From NCBI RefSeq assembly GCF_916618955.1, contig NZ_OU745390.1:1612001-1676000 (forward strand): a stretch of DNA of 64,000 nucleotides, written 5' to 3'. Positions within the stretch are counted from its first letter, which is position 1, and each line of letters opens with the position of its first letter. This DNA is from Pseudomonas sp. Marseille-Q3773 (GTDB taxonomy: Bacteria > Pseudomonadota > Gammaproteobacteria > Pseudomonadales > Pseudomonadaceae). This document shows, one piece after another, positions 42,396 to 50,544 of this stretch. Position numbers and translations under genes: made by a program. The notes under the pieces were generated by a model. It saw only the letters and a program-made list of their open reading frames with translations, made no database searches and had not been told where the DNA came from.

Positions 42396-43328
42396 ATGAT
42401 TTATCGTAATTTGTTAACGCGTAATCGGCTTAAAGCTCTTTTCACTCTCATGGTCTACGGCGGCGCATTGATGGGGAGCCTGGCGGCCTCTGCGGGTACA
42501 GCAGTAGAGACCGCTTTCGGCCCGGTCACCATCAGTGCTCATCCGGAACGTGTTGTCACCCTGAGCGACAACAGCCTTGATGCTGCACTGGCGCTGGGCG
42601 TGAAGCCTGTCGGTGCTCTCGCCAGTCGAGGCGGTAGCGACATACCCGACTACCTTAAAGCCGCTTCCGGCAACCTGCCTCTGGTCGGTAGTGTAAGAGC
42701 GATCAACCTCGAAGCCATCCTGGCCACCCGGCCGGACCTGATCCTGGCGGGTCCGGATGTTACCCGTGACCAATACGCCAAGCTCAGCCTCATCGCGCCT
42801 ACCGTCGTGCCCAAGGGCAACGTCATGAGCGACTGGCGCGTCTCGCTACGCCTCTATGCCCAGGCCTTGGGCAAGACCGGCGAAGCCGAAGAGCGGCTCG
42901 CGCAGGTCGAACAGCGGATCGACACGTTACGTACCCGCCTGCCAAAGGGGCTCAGCATCAGCGTCCTGCGCTGGAACCCGCAAGGTCCTGTGATGATGTC
43001 CAGCCACCTGTTCGCTGGCCAGTTGCTCGAAGAGCTGGGCACTTCGGCCAACGCTCTGGCAGCGGAGCAGGTCGCCCGCCCGCATACCGATACGCTGAGC
43101 CTGGAGAACCTGGGCAAGGCCGACGGGGACTGGATCTTTCTCGCCACCCTCAACAATGATGGTCAACGCGCGCTCGCGGAAGCACGTCAGCAACCCGCTT
43201 TCACCCGTCTCAAGGCTAGCCAGGCAAACCACTTGGCCAGTGTTGACGGTCAGATCTGGAGTAGCAGCTCCGGATACCTGGCGGCGCAGCAAGTACTTGA
43301 TGATGTGGAAAAGGCCTTGGCCAAGTGA
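42396..43328 (+). CDS. ferric-siderophore-type ABC substrate-binding protein
   Basis: A 310-residue periplasmic protein with a signal peptide (to about residue 33, LAASAGT). The class III fold is shown by ERVVTLSDNSLDAALALGVKPVGA and LEAILATRPDLILAG. It resembles FecB/FhuD-type binders of ferric citrate or hydroxamates. I chose ATG 42396 over two upstream in-frame starts because the signal peptide begins there. It is the first gene of a four-gene importer and overlaps the next gene. No TonB receptor is adjacent. Confidence 0.85.
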   Translation: MIYRNLLTRNRLKALFTLMVYGGALMGSLAASAGTAVETAFGPVTISAHPERVVTLSDNSLDAALALGVKPVGALASRGGSDIPDYLKAASGNLPLVGSVRAINLEAILATRPDLILAGPDVTRDQYAKLSLIAPTVVPKGNVMSDWRVSLRLYAQALGKTGEAEERLAQVEQRIDTLRTRLPKGLSISVLRWNPQGPVMMSSHLFAGQLLEELGTSANALAAEQVARPHTDTLSLENLGKADGDWIFLATLNNDGQRALAEARQQPAFTRLKASQANHLASVDGQIWSSSSGYLAAQQVLDDVEKALAK

Positions 43329-44335
43329 TGAGGCTGCAGACGTCATCGTTCATCGTTTCCGCCAGTCTGATCGCATCGGCATTGTTGCTGCTCTGCCTGG
43401 GCAGCCTGTTGCTCGGCGCAGGTGATATCGGCGTAGGCGAAAGTATGCGGGCACTGTTCGGCGCAGCAGGCCCCGAGGCGCAGTTTGTCGTCGGCGTGTT
43501 GCGACGAGCCCGTACCGAACTGGCCGTGCTGGTCGGAATGGCCCTGGGCGTAGCAGGCCTGCTATTGCAGGCGGTAACGCGCAATCCGCTGGCCGAGCCC
43601 GGGCTGCTAGGAGTCAGTGCCGGTGCGGCATTTGCTGTTACCCTCAGCATCAACCTGGGCGCCACCGCCGCAGGGCTGCACCTGGGAGTCGCCGTGCTGG
43701 GTGCCGTAGGCGGCAGCTTGCTTGTCCTTGGCGTTTCGCGGCTGAACAACATCGGCCATGACCCGGTTCGGCTGGTTCTGGCCGGCGTCGCGTTTTCCGG
43801 TCTGCTGGGTGCGTTCAGCAGCCTGTTCCTGCTATGGGATCAACGTACCGCTGATGAGGTGCGGTTCTGGGTCGTGGGCAGTCTCGCCGGACGCCCCGCA
43901 GCAGCGCTGCCGTGGAGCGTAATGGGTTTGCTCGCTGGCCTGGCCGTTGCCCTGCCACTGTTGCGCCCGCTCGCTGCACTGGCTTTGGGTGACAAGGTCG
44001 CCAAAGGGCTGGGGCACTATCCACAGCACGTTCGTGTGCTGACGCTGTTGGCTGTGGCCTTGCTGGTCGGAACAGCCAACGCCGCCGCAGGCCCTATCGC
44101 ATTCCTGGGTTTGATCGTGCCGTTCATGGCACGCCGTTTGATCGGCACCGACATGCTTCGGTGCTTCGTACTCTGTCTGCTCCTGGGGCCTTGCGTATTG
44201 ATGCTCGCCGACATCCTGTCACGGCTGCTGGTGCAGCCGTACGAGTTGCCGGTAGGCGTAGTGACCGCGATGCTCGGCGCCCCTATCCTGATCGCTGTCG
44301 TGCGTTCGGAGCGTCTTCCGGTGCTCCAGCAATGA
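43328..44335 (+). CDS. iron ABC permease, FecC/FecD type (first)
   Basis: A 335-residue permease of the BtuC/FecCD family with about ten membrane segments. Family constants are RRARTELAVLVGMALGVAGLLLQAVTRNPLAEPGLLGVSAGA and GPIAFLGLIVPFMARRLIGTD, the latter being the loop that contacts the ATPase. The start overlaps the binding-protein stop and the stop overlaps the second permease (ATGA). Confidence 0.88.
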   Translation: MRLQTSSFIVSASLIASALLLLCLGSLLLGAGDIGVGESMRALFGAAGPEAQFVVGVLRRARTELAVLVGMALGVAGLLLQAVTRNPLAEPGLLGVSAGAAFAVTLSINLGATAAGLHLGVAVLGAVGGSLLVLGVSRLNNIGHDPVRLVLAGVAFSGLLGAFSSLFLLWDQRTADEVRFWVVGSLAGRPAAALPWSVMGLLAGLAVALPLLRPLAALALGDKVAKGLGHYPQHVRVLTLLAVALLVGTANAAAGPIAFLGLIVPFMARRLIGTDMLRCFVLCLLLGPCVLMLADILSRLLVQPYELPVGVVTAMLGAPILIAVVRSERLPVLQQ

Positions 44336-45378
44336 GCACGACCATGGGCAAACCTGCAGGCTTTGGGCTCATTCGTGTTGGGCGCTTTTCACTCCTTTGG
44401 GATATCCGCGCGCTGTGTGCCGGTTCGTTATTGCTGGTACTGGTGCTGGCTACGATGCTGTTCTGCCTGGCTGGCAACGGCATCAGCGCTGGCGAGGTCC
44501 TGACAACCTTGCGAGGACATGGCGATCCGCTGCAGCAACTGCTTTTGTATGAGTTACGCCTTCCACGCCTGCTGGCAGGCCTGCTCAGCGGCGCCGCGCT
44601 GGGCGCGGCGGGCTGTCTCATGCAAACGCTGGCTCGAAACCGGCTGGCGACACCTGGCATGGTGGGCCTGGACAACGGTGCCACCGCCTTCGCAGTGGCT
44701 TCGATAGTCGCAGTTCCCACCAGCCTGGCGCCCTCGGCACTGGCACTTACGGGCGCGGCAACGGCCGCCGCCCTGACCTTCATGCTTGCTGCCGGAGGTG
44801 GCGCCCGAGGTTACCGCTTCATCGTGGTGGGGCTTGGGGTCGGTGCCCTGTTCGGCGCCGTTACCAACCTCATGCTTGCCCGCGCGGACATGGATGCCGC
44901 CAATGCCGCCTACCCCTGGACCATTGGCAGCCTCAACGCACGCCCCTCACAAGCCGTGTGGCTACTCGCTCTGGGGCTTGCAGTGGGCTTACCTATGGCG
45001 CTGACGATGACACGGGCTCTGTCGATAATGCGTTTTTCCGACAGCGTTGCCATCACCCTCGGCGTACGCATGCATACGACTCGCACCGCAATCCTGGCAC
45101 TGAGCGTTACGTTGACCGGCTTGGCTGTGGCGGTCGCCGGCCCGCTTGGGCTGGTCTCGTTATTGGCGCCAGAGATTGCCCGCTACCTGAGCAAGTGGCG
45201 CGGCGTTCCGGTGCTGAATGCCGCATGGTCTGGTTCCCTGCTCACGCTGTTAGCCGACTGGGTTGGCAGAACTGCCCTGGCGCCGATGGAAATACCTGTG
45301 GGCATCGTCATGGCGCTGGTAGGCGCGCCTTATCTGCTGTGGATCATCCTTCGACAACCTGACAGGAGCACCTCATGA
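44332..45378 (+). CDS. iron ABC permease, FecC/FecD type (second)
   Basis: A 348-residue partner permease. It has LRLPRLLAGLLSGAALGAAGCLMQTLARNRLATPGMVGLDNGA and the coupling region VAGPLGLVSLLAPEIARYLSKWRG. It forms a heterodimer with the preceding permease. ATG 44332 lies in the ATGA overlap; the frame stays open further upstream inside the first permease, but that extension is not similar to permeases. Confidence 0.88.
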   Translation: MSTTMGKPAGFGLIRVGRFSLLWDIRALCAGSLLLVLVLATMLFCLAGNGISAGEVLTTLRGHGDPLQQLLLYELRLPRLLAGLLSGAALGAAGCLMQTLARNRLATPGMVGLDNGATAFAVASIVAVPTSLAPSALALTGAATAAALTFMLAAGGGARGYRFIVVGLGVGALFGAVTNLMLARADMDAANAAYPWTIGSLNARPSQAVWLLALGLAVGLPMALTMTRALSIMRFSDSVAITLGVRMHTTRTAILALSVTLTGLAVAVAGPLGLVSLLAPEIARYLSKWRGVPVLNAAWSGSLLTLLADWVGRTALAPMEIPVGIVMALVGAPYLLWIILRQPDRSTS

Positions 45379-46184
45379 GCTTCTCGCTGCACACCGAGGC
45401 CGCTATCGAGGCCCGGGGGCTGACCCTTTGTCACGACAAGCATCCGATCATCCACAATCTGCACCTGCGGCTGCCTGCTGCCAAGGTTACCGCTATCGTG
45501 GGTCCGAACGGGTGTGGCAAGTCGACCCTGCTGGCCGGGCTGGCCCGCCTGCATAAACCAAGCGGTGGCGCGGTACTTCTCGATGGCAAAATCATTGCCG
45601 ACTTACCCTCTCGGGAAGTCGCAAAGCGCCTGGCGTTGCTGCCCCAGGACGCGACGGCGCCACAAGGGCTGACGGTGGCAGAGTTGATCCGCTTCGGTCG
45701 CCAACCTCATGTCGGTTTGCTTCAACAATGGAGCCAGAAAGACCAAGCCGTGGTAGAAGCGGCGCTGGTTGCCGCAGACCTTCAGGGTTTGGCCAATCGG
45801 CCACTGGATTCGATGTCTGGCGGGCAGCGCCAACGCGCCTGGATCGCCATGGCAATTGCTCAGGATACCCCCCTGCTGCTGTTGGACGAGCCTACCTCAG
45901 CGCTTGATATCGGGCATCAGGTGGAGGTGTTCGAGCTGATCCGTAATCTGGCAGCATCAGGAAAAACAGTTGCCATGGTCGTGCATGATATCTCTAGCGC
46001 ATCGCGGTACGCAGACCATGTGGTAGCGATGAAAAATGGCAGCGTGATCGACGAGGGTTGTCCCACCCAGGTGATCACCAGAGCCCTGGTGAACACTCTT
46101 TATGATGTCGACTGTGTCCTCCTGCCCGACCCTATAAGCGGTACCCCGGTCATTGCCGGGCTCAGACCTAATCGCCGTGGCTGA
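45375..46184 (+). CDS. iron ABC transporter ATPase, FecE/FepC type
   Basis: A 269-residue ATPase. It has Walker A GPNGCGKST, signature MSGGQRQRAW, Walker B LLLLDEPTSALD, and a switch His in VVHDISSASRYADH. It is the energy unit of the four-gene importer and overlaps the second permease by four bases. It converges on the LysR gene 27 bp beyond its stop. Confidence 0.92.
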   Translation: MSFSLHTEAAIEARGLTLCHDKHPIIHNLHLRLPAAKVTAIVGPNGCGKSTLLAGLARLHKPSGGAVLLDGKIIADLPSREVAKRLALLPQDATAPQGLTVAELIRFGRQPHVGLLQQWSQKDQAVVEAALVAADLQGLANRPLDSMSGGQRQRAWIAMAIAQDTPLLLLDEPTSALDIGHQVEVFELIRNLAASGKTVAMVVHDISSASRYADHVVAMKNGSVIDEGCPTQVITRALVNTLYDVDCVLLPDPISGTPVIAGLRPNRRG

Positions 46185-46211
46185 CGCAGCAGTTCGCCGG
46201 CCACTGCTCAT

Positions 46212-47117
46212 TCAATCGAGCGCCAGCAATAGCCTGGAAAAGTCACATTGCTGCCTGGCCAGCTCGGCAACCGCCGGATTTATCCCCTGACTGCGGTCAG
46301 TACGATACAACGCTCCATACCGGATCTGCGGTAGCCGCGGCCGGGTGCGGATCACCTTGAGCGCCCCGCGCTCAACCAGCTGCGAAAGGCACTGACGTGG
46401 CAAGTAGCTGATGCCGAGCCCCGAGATGGTCAACCCCACTTGTACCAGCAGGTTCTGGCTGATGATCATCCGAGGCAGGTGCACGCCCTGCTCGGCCAGC
46501 CAGCGTTCATAAACAAGCCCCGTCCCCGAACTGGAACCTTGGGTCATGACCGTATACTCGGCCAGCTCCGCCAAGGCCACTTCATCTTCGACATCCAGCA
46601 ACTCGGGCCCGCACATCCAGGCATTCTCGACACATTGCAGCGGTGTGCAGACGAATCTCGCGTCCTGAAACACGTCCGGCACCACGATTACATCCAGGTC
46701 GTCGCTTTCCAGCTTGCGGTGAAGTTCGCTCGACAACTCGACCGAAGGTTCTATCTGAAGTCGTGGATATGCCTGACGGATTGCCTCGACAAAGGCCGGC
46801 AACCAAGTCATCGCCGTCAACTCGGTCACGCCCAAACGCAATCGACGCAACTGCACGTCCCTGGCCCCTACCCGTTCAAGCAGCTCGTCACGCCGCGCCA
46901 GCATCTCGCGCACATGTTCAAGCAGCTCCACGCCCTTTTCGGTCAGCTTCGCAGTGCGTCGGCTGCGGTCGAACAATGGGGTTTCGAAAATATCTTCAAG
47001 TTCCTGAATCCGCTTGGAGATGGCCGACTGCGACATGTTCAGACGCAGCGCTGCCGCTTCGAAACTGCCGCAGCGGGCGATCCAGTAAAGCGCTTCCATC
47101 TGTTTGAAGGTAATCAT
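46212..47117 (-). CDS. LysR-family regulator
   Basis: A 301-residue LysR protein of normal length. The HTH is at about 17-38 (SFEAAALRLNMSQSAISKRIQELE), followed by LFDRSRRTAKLT. The effector domain contains MTQGSSSGTGLVYE and ISGLGISYLPRQC. It is divergent from the RraA/aminotransferase/symporter genes, with two dyads between them, so it is their probable regulator. The inducer is not known. Confidence 0.85.
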   Translation of the reverse strand: MITFKQMEALYWIARCGSFEAAALRLNMSQSAISKRIQELEDIFETPLFDRSRRTAKLTEKGVELLEHVREMLARRDELLERVGARDVQLRRLRLGVTELTAMTWLPAFVEAIRQAYPRLQIEPSVELSSELHRKLESDDLDVIVVPDVFQDARFVCTPLQCVENAWMCGPELLDVEDEVALAELAEYTVMTQGSSSGTGLVYERWLAEQGVHLPRMIISQNLLVQVGLTISGLGISYLPRQCLSQLVERGALKVIRTRPRLPQIRYGALYRTDRSQGINPAVAELARQQCDFSRLLLALD

Positions 47118-47141
47118 TGAGCGCCGTCACATGAAATAAAG

Positions 47142-47169
47142 TGATAATTTATCAGCGAAAAATATCGCT
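47142..47169. promoter_or_regulatory. two dyads in the LysR-RraA divergent region
   Basis: TGATAATTTATCA (47142-47154) is a palindromic T-N11-A LysR box. AGCGA-AAAATA-TCGCT (47154-47169) touches it. They lie just upstream of the TATTAT at 47175-47180, a good -10 without a good -35, as expected for a LysR-activated promoter. Confidence 0.55.
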
Positions 47170-47200
47170 AAAAGTATTATGGCGCCACTCTTAACATCGA

Positions 47201-47222
47201 CTCCAGTTATCCCGAACTGGAG
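47201..47222 (+). promoter_or_regulatory. hairpin covering the Shine-Dalgarno of the RraA-like gene
   Basis: CTCCAGTT (47201-47208) pairs perfectly with AACTGGAG (47215-47222) around a six-base loop. The GGAG ribosome binding site (47219-47222) forms the closing end of the stem, and the ATG begins seven bases later at 47229. In the message this would hide the ribosome binding site. It could be an RNA switch, a thermometer or a protein-binding site. Confidence 0.6.
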
Positions 47223-47228
47223 AATACA

Positions 47229-47903
47229 ATGTCCTTGCCCGGCTCTCGCATCTTGCCGACCCCGTCCCCGGCACCTGCGCATATGGTCCACGCCCTTCGT
47301 ACAGTTGTTACTGCGCACATCAGCGATAATCTCGGCCGACACGTCGGTGCCCGTGGGCTCATCCGCTACAACCGCAGCGGCAAACTGGTCGGCACCGCCC
47401 TAACGGTAAAAAGCCGCCCCGGCGACAACCTCTACATTTACAAGGCCTTGACCATGCTGCAACCGGGCCATGTGCTGGTGGTTGACGCGCAAGGCGACAC
47501 CAGCAACGCTGCCATCGGCGAACTGATCAAGCTGTATGCACTGCAGCGCGGCTGCGTCGGCTTCGTGATTGATGGGGCGATTCGCGATGTTGCCGCATTC
47601 GTCGATACCCCATGCTACGCCAGGGGTGTAGTACATCGCGGGCCCTACAAGACGGGCCCCGGAGAGATCAATGTGCCGGTCTCGATCGGCGGCATGATCG
47701 TCAACCCGGGTGATCTGCTGGTGGGTGATGAAGATGGTGTGGTCGCGTTCGCACAGTCTGACGCCGAGGCGGTTATGGCGGCTGCGGCCCGGCATGCCGA
47801 CTTCGAAGCTGCGGTGATGGCCGAAATTGCCACGGGTAACCCTCGTCAGTCGTGGATCGAAGCGCCGTTGAAGAAGTTCGGCTTGCTGGAGGACGCCTTG
47901 TGA
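47229..47903 (+). CDS. RraA-fold aldolase, probable HMG/CHA aldolase type
   Basis: A 224-residue RraA-family protein. It has the GRHVGARG and KLVGTALTVKSRPGDNL openings, VVDAQGDTSNAAIGELIKLYALQRG, and the metal and substrate motif VIDGAIRDV. Like GalC, such proteins split 4-hydroxy-4-methyl-2-oxoglutarate or 4-carboxy-4-hydroxy-2-oxoadipate. Others decarboxylate oxaloacetate or bind RNase E. The retained Asp-Arg and the metabolic neighbours favour an aldolase. The stop overlaps the aminotransferase start (GTGA), so the two are coupled. Confidence 0.82.
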   Translation: MSLPGSRILPTPSPAPAHMVHALRTVVTAHISDNLGRHVGARGLIRYNRSGKLVGTALTVKSRPGDNLYIYKALTMLQPGHVLVVDAQGDTSNAAIGELIKLYALQRGCVGFVIDGAIRDVAAFVDTPCYARGVVHRGPYKTGPGEINVPVSIGGMIVNPGDLLVGDEDGVVAFAQSDAEAVMAAAARHADFEAAVMAEIATGNPRQSWIEAPLKKFGLLEDAL

Positions 47904-49108
47904 GCGACACCTTCCTGGCCCAGCGCCTGCTCAGCATCCAGCCCTCTCCCAGCATCGCCGCCAATGCCTTGGTAGCCAGGTTGCGTGCCGAGGGTCGCGA
48001 TATCGTCAACTTCACTGTTGGTGAGCCTGACCTGGACACCCCCGAGCACATTGTCGAGGCCGCCATTGCCGCGTTGCGTGCCGGAGACACTCACTACACC
48101 GGCACCAGCGGTACCCTGGCGTTGCGCCGAGCAATTTCCAGCAAACTGGCTCGCGACAACGATCTTGAATACGGCATCGATGAAATTGTCGCCGGCAGTG
48201 GCGGCAAGCACATCATCTACCATGCCTTGGCAGCCACCCTGAACGCGGGCGATGAAGTGGTGGTGCATACGCCATACTGGGTGTCGTACCCCGATATCGC
48301 CGTGCTTAACCAGGCGACGCCGATAATCATCCCAGGCGACGAAACGCTGGGCTTCAAGCTCACCCCTCAAGCGCTGGAACAAGCCATCACTGCGCGTACC
48401 AAATGGGTGATACTCAACAGCCCAAACAACCCCAGTGGCGCGGTATACAACGAGGCAGAACTGCTGAAGCTGGCAGATGTACTGCGCCGCCACCCTCAAG
48501 TTCTGGTGATGTCTGACGAGATCTACGAGCACTTCGTGTTCGATAGCGCGCGCCACCTGTCGATCGTCAATGTCGCCCCCGACCTCAAAACCCGTACCCT
48601 GATCGTAAACGGTGCCTCCAAAGGCTACGCCATGACCGGCTGGCGCCTGGGGTTCGGTGCAGGTCCCGCATTCCTGGTGACCGCCATCGCCAAGCTGATT
48701 TCGCAGACGACCACATGTCCTGCCTCGATCAGTCAGGCTGCAGCCGTCGCGGCCTTCAGCGGTGAACAACGTCCCATTGCGGACATGCGTGCTCTCTACA
48801 GCACCCGCCGGGCCCGCATGCTTGAGCACCTCGCCGATGTCCCGGGGCTGCGCTGTACGCCGCCGCAAGGTGCCTTTTATGTGTTTGCCAATGTTGCCGC
48901 GCTGTTGGGCAAGCACACACCAGCGGGTGAAACGCTCGCCAGCGACAGCGACTTGGTTGCTTATTTACTCAGCGAAACCGGCGTGGCCGTGGTCGCAGGG
49001 TCGGCCTATGGCATGTCCCCCTATATTCGCCTCTCGTTCGCCAGTGGCCTGGAGACCATCGACGAAGGTTGCGCGCGCTTGAAAAGAGCGGTTGACCGCC
49101 TGCGCTGA
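47900..49108 (+). CDS. PLP aminotransferase, class I (AspAT-like)
   Basis: A 402-residue fold-type I aminotransferase of the I-gamma (Thermus/rhizobial AspAT) group. It has FTVGEPDLDTPEHI, the YTGTSG loop, NSPNNPSGAVY, MSDEIYEHFVF, and NGASKGYAMTGWRLG, which holds the PLP Lys. The C-terminal Arg for the alpha-carboxylate is in SPYIRLSFA. It starts at GTG 47900 with GGAGGACGCCTT upstream. It would convert an amino acid to a 2-oxo acid for the preceding aldolase. Confidence 0.87.
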   Translation: MSDTFLAQRLLSIQPSPSIAANALVARLRAEGRDIVNFTVGEPDLDTPEHIVEAAIAALRAGDTHYTGTSGTLALRRAISSKLARDNDLEYGIDEIVAGSGGKHIIYHALAATLNAGDEVVVHTPYWVSYPDIAVLNQATPIIIPGDETLGFKLTPQALEQAITARTKWVILNSPNNPSGAVYNEAELLKLADVLRRHPQVLVMSDEIYEHFVFDSARHLSIVNVAPDLKTRTLIVNGASKGYAMTGWRLGFGAGPAFLVTAIAKLISQTTTCPASISQAAAVAAFSGEQRPIADMRALYSTRRARMLEHLADVPGLRCTPPQGAFYVFANVAALLGKHTPAGETLASDSDLVAYLLSETGVAVVAGSAYGMSPYIRLSFASGLETIDEGCARLKRAVDRLR

Positions 49109-49155
49109 AATGCCTGTGGCAAGGGCAACGGAAGGCCCTGTACCGAACTGCCTAC

Positions 49156-49163
49156 AACAATAA
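49156..49163 (+). promoter_or_regulatory. CA motif before the DAACS symporter
   Basis: AACAATAA (context CTACAACAATAACCC) matches AANAANAA. It lies 20 bases before the symporter ATG. Confidence 0.4.
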
Positions 49164-49182
49164 CCCTGACATCGAGGCATCC

Positions 49183-50442
49183 ATGTACAAACCCCGTATC
49201 CCTCTGGTCTGGCAAATCCTAATCGGTCTGCTCCTAGGTATTACCCTTGGCGCTTTGCTGAACGAATACCCATCGATGCGCCCCTGGATGGTGGACAACA
49301 TCCTGCAACCGGCTGGTGACATCTTCATCAAACTCATGAAAATGATCGTGGTCCCCATCGTCTTCGCCTGCATGGTGGTCGGTATCGCCGGGCACGGTGA
49401 CGGTCAGGCGCTGGGGCGCATTGGCGTTCGCAGCCTGTTGTATTTCTTCGCAGTCACCACCACTGCCATCGTCGTCGGACTGGTCATCGGCAATGTGTTG
49501 CAGCCGGGTGCCGGTACTGATCTGGCCAGCCTTAAGGCCGGCACGGTCAACCTGCCAGGTAGCGGCTCAGGCAGCCATACACTGGGGCAGATCATTGTCG
49601 GCATCATTCCTGACAATATAGTCAACGCCATGGCACAGGGCAACCTCTTGTCGGTGCTGTTCTTCGCAGTGATGTTCGGCTTGGGCGTCGGGCACCTGCC
49701 CGAAACGCGCAAGGCGCCGCTGCTTGCGGTAATGCGGGCGATATCGGATGCCATGTTCCGGGTCACTTCGATGATCATGGCGTACTCGCCTATCGGCGTG
49801 TTCGGCATGATTGCGGTCACGGTAGCCAACTTCGGGTTCAGCTCGCTGCTGCCCTTGGGCAAGCTGATATTGGTCAGTTATGTGGCCATCGTACTGTTTA
49901 CCCTGATCGTGCTTGGCAGTATCGCCCGATTTGCCGGTATCAATCTGTTCGGCCTGATGCGGCACATCCGCGACGAATTGCTGCTGGCGTTCTCCAGTGC
50001 CAGCTCGGCCGCTGTAATGCCGCAACTGATGAAAAAGCTCGAAAGCTATGGCGCACCGCCTTCGCTGGTCAGCTTCGTGGTACCGGTTGGCTACTCGTTC
50101 AACCTCGACGGCGCATCGCTGTTCCTCGGCATCGGCACGTTGTTCGTGGCGCAACTCTACGGTATTGAACTCTCGCTGTCCGACCAGGCATTGCTGGTGG
50201 TGACCATGGTTCTGACCTCGAAAGGCGCGGCTGGGGTACCAGGCTTCATGTTCGTCATCCTCTCCGCGACCTTGGCGAGTGCTGGTCTGCCGCTGGAAGG
50301 CATCGCGTTCATTGCAGGGGTATATCGCCTGATGGAAATGCCGACTACCGCCTTGAACGTGCTGGGAAATGCACTGGCGCCGCTGGTGATCGCGCACTGG
50401 GAAAACCAGCGCAGCGGGCACATGGGCCAATCTGCCAGCTAA
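49183..50442 (+). CDS. dicarboxylate/amino acid:cation symporter (DAACS family)
   Basis: A 419-residue GltP/DctA-type carrier with eight membrane segments and two hairpins. It has the serine-rich hairpin AFSSASSAAVMP, PVGYSFNLDGASLFLGIGTLFVA, TSKGAAGVPGF and LMEMPTTALNVLGNALAPLV. The position normally holding NMDGT/NLDGT reads NLDGAS, and the C-terminal binding region reads TTALNVLGN, so specificity may differ from glutamate or succinate carriers. It follows the aminotransferase and probably imports the substrate of this small operon. Confidence 0.85.
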   Translation: MYKPRIPLVWQILIGLLLGITLGALLNEYPSMRPWMVDNILQPAGDIFIKLMKMIVVPIVFACMVVGIAGHGDGQALGRIGVRSLLYFFAVTTTAIVVGLVIGNVLQPGAGTDLASLKAGTVNLPGSGSGSHTLGQIIVGIIPDNIVNAMAQGNLLSVLFFAVMFGLGVGHLPETRKAPLLAVMRAISDAMFRVTSMIMAYSPIGVFGMIAVTVANFGFSSLLPLGKLILVSYVAIVLFTLIVLGSIARFAGINLFGLMRHIRDELLLAFSSASSAAVMPQLMKKLESYGAPPSLVSFVVPVGYSFNLDGASLFLGIGTLFVAQLYGIELSLSDQALLVVTMVLTSKGAAGVPGFMFVILSATLASAGLPLEGIAFIAGVYRLMEMPTTALNVLGNALAPLVIAHWENQRSGHMGQSAS

Positions 50443-50454
50443 GGCTGTTGGCCG

Positions 50455-50470
50455 AGCCTGCTTGCAGGCT
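50455..50470 (+). terminator. hairpin after the symporter gene
   Basis: AGCCTGC-TT-GCAGGCT is a perfect 7-bp stem 12 bases past the stop, followed by TGCCTTT. The two-base loop must open by a pair. It is a probable terminator between the convergent symporter and baeR genes. Confidence 0.5.
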
Positions 50471-50544
50471 TGCCTTTGAAGGAATATCGGTCGAGCCCAA
50501 CATCCTGCGCACGGCTGGACCAGCGGTACGGGTGATGCCCAACT

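Noticed and set aside
47229..47903. RraA as a regulator of RNase E
   Set aside because: The protein keeps the Asp-Arg aldolase motif and lies in an operon with an aminotransferase and a symporter, so an enzyme role is more likely.
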